Positions 63,334 to 64,000 of a stretch of DNA of 64,000 nucleotides are shown here, one piece after another. The notes under the pieces were generated by a model. It was not told the origin of the DNA. It ran no database searches and worked only from the letters and a program-made list of their open reading frames with translations. Within the stretch, counting starts at the first letter, position 1. Each line of letters opens with the position of its first letter. The DNA lies in NCBI GenBank assembly GCA_030725715.1, contig JANRFG010000032.1:90906-154905 (forward strand), read 5' to 3'. Source of the DNA: Opitutales bacterium (GTDB lineage Bacteria; Verrucomicrobiota; Verrucomicrobiia; Opitutales; UBA953). Position numbers and translations under genes: made by a program.

Positions 63334-63936
63334 TCAAGGAGTCGTCGAGGTGACGCGCAGTCGACGGAATTCGAGGGCGCCGGCCTGCTCTCCGGTCGGC
63401 CCGCCGGATTCGCCGCCGAGTCCGAAAGTGAGTTTCTCTTCGGCGATGCAGGGAGCCGCGGCGCGGATGACATGATCGTCGACCGAGGCTTCCAGTTTGT
63501 CGCCGCTGAAGACGATACGCACGTGATGCCAAGTCTCCGGGAGCAGCGAGGCGGTCACCTTGGCGAGTTCCATGTTCTCGCCCTTCTTAGGGTGGGCGAG
63601 GATGCGCAGCTCCTTGGTGGTCATCACGAGATGGCAGATATGGCCTCTTTCTTGGCTGCCGTTGAAGATGATCCCGGCGAAGCTGGCCTTACCGATGAGG
63701 CGAAAGTCGGCTTCGACGATCCCGTCTTTCAGGGGCAGCCTGTGCACCTTGACCGGACCATGGCGGCGGGCGCCCGATTCGAAGCCGCGCAGCACGCCGT
63801 CTTTGGCGTTCCAGGTGCCCAGCCCCCAGAACCAATCCTTGGAGAGTTCCTGGTCGAACTTCTCTTCGAGGATGACCTTGGGCTCGGCGGCAAGGGCCGC
63901 GAGCGGAGCGAGCAGGAGGGCGAGCAGGGTTCTCAC
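63334..63936 (-). CDS. Exported DUF1080-like protein
   Basis: 200 aa. The start codon is GTG and overlaps the upstream stop (GTGA). Signal peptide MRTLLALLLAPLAALAA. The mature part is a single concanavalin-like sandwich: VILEEKFDQELSKDWFWGLGTWNAKDGVLRG, DGIVEADFRLIGKASFAGIIFNGSQERGHICHLVM, LPETWHHVRIVFSGDKLEASVDDHVI, and AGALEFRRLRVTSTTP. Resembles the DUF1080 domains fused to sulfatases and SGNH hydrolase here; as a stand-alone unit it could bind or cleave a disaccharide. Translationally coupled to the truncated gene upstream and co-transcribed with the sulfatase downstream. Confidence 0.85.
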   Translation of the reverse strand: MRTLLALLLAPLAALAAEPKVILEEKFDQELSKDWFWGLGTWNAKDGVLRGFESGARRHGPVKVHRLPLKDGIVEADFRLIGKASFAGIIFNGSQERGHICHLVMTTKELRILAHPKKGENMELAKVTASLLPETWHHVRIVFSGDKLEASVDDHVIRAAAPCIAEEKLTFGLGGESGGPTGEQAGALEFRRLRVTSTTP

Positions 63937-64000
63937 TGCGGTACGCCTTTGATGACGAGATTGCGCACCTCGGCGGACTTGCCTCCGGCGATCCAGCTGC
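63933..64000 (-). CDS. C-terminal fragment of an unidentified gene (runs off right edge)
   Basis: Only the last ~21 codons are visible, reading SWIAGGKSAEVRNLVIKGVPQ and stop. It is open to the window edge and overlaps the next start by 4 bp (GTGA), so it is a real coding end by context. The sequence is too short to assign a family; a beta-rich end like those of DUF1080/LamG proteins is possible. Confidence 0.6.
   Translation of the reverse strand, partial: SWIAGGKSAEVRNLVIKGVPQ

Overview
The window is a GC-rich, gene-dense bacterial chromosome segment that looks like the PVC group, most likely Verrucomicrobiota. The evidence is the combination of families normally found together there: Planctomycete/Verrucomicrobial cytochrome-type proteins (PSD1/DUF1549/DUF1553 and DUF1587/1592/1588/1585), their DUF1501/DUF1552 partners, DUF1080 modules, xanthan-lyase-like FAD oxidoreductases and massive numbers of S1 sulfatases. 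Phylum is an inference; there is no rRNA or marker gene in the window. I see no tRNA, rRNA, CRISPR array or complete insertion sequence.

Layout: 41 coding regions (two cut by the window edges), 40 on the minus strand, so transcription runs right to left; one alpha/beta hydrolase (10135-11193) is on the plus strand. Spacing is tight, with start/stop overlaps at 703/706, 23450/23453, 36016/36019 and 63933/63936. No gap exceeds 300 bp. Left block (1-10 kb): partial sulfatase, a cytochrome-bearing 'membrane-bound dehydrogenase', a sialate O-acetylesterase-like protein, a DUF1501 protein, a four-helix-bundle (S23) gene and a PSD1 cytochrome. 10-26.7 kb: sulfatases, FAD oxidoreductase, SGNH hydrolase, esterase, a DUF1080-sulfatase fusion and a DUF1552/DUF1592 pair. 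26.9-28.6 kb: a lipoprotein beta-propeller and a TauE/SafE exporter. 28.7-40.8 kb: seven more sulfatases with an SGNH-DUF1080 fusion and an esterase. 40.8-50.4 kb: FG-GAP lipoprotein, sialidase-like lipoprotein, second FAD oxidoreductase, double sialidase, an amino-sugar kinase-MurQ fusion and a DUF1080-like protein. 50.6-64 kb: DUF1501/PSD1 pair, SGNH hydrolase, four sulfatases and DUF1080-like genes.

Fifteen sulfatases, all with a C-x-P-x-R formylglycine motif and nearly all with clear signal peptides, together with several SGNH or alpha/beta esterases, sialidase-fold proteins and redox proteins, suggest an envelope/periplasmic system that strips sulfate and acyl groups from complex sulfated glycans (algal polysaccharides or mucin-like glycans). 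No canonical glycoside hydrolase or polysaccharide lyase, no SusC/D pair, no sulfatase-maturation enzyme and no regulator lies in the window, so backbone cleavage, activation and control must be encoded elsewhere.

The most unusual structure lies between and inside the genes: arrays of 6-, 7- and 8-bp degenerate tandem repeats, often as two arms in inverted orientation bounding a short cassette. One such cassette (6539-7035) carries the four-helix-bundle gene and splits a PSD1/DUF1501 pair that is otherwise contiguous. Other arrays lie inside two sulfatase genes without breaking the frame. A 32-bp palindromic core (GGGGTCAGACCC stem, CATTAATA loop) occurs twice in equivalent intergenic positions.
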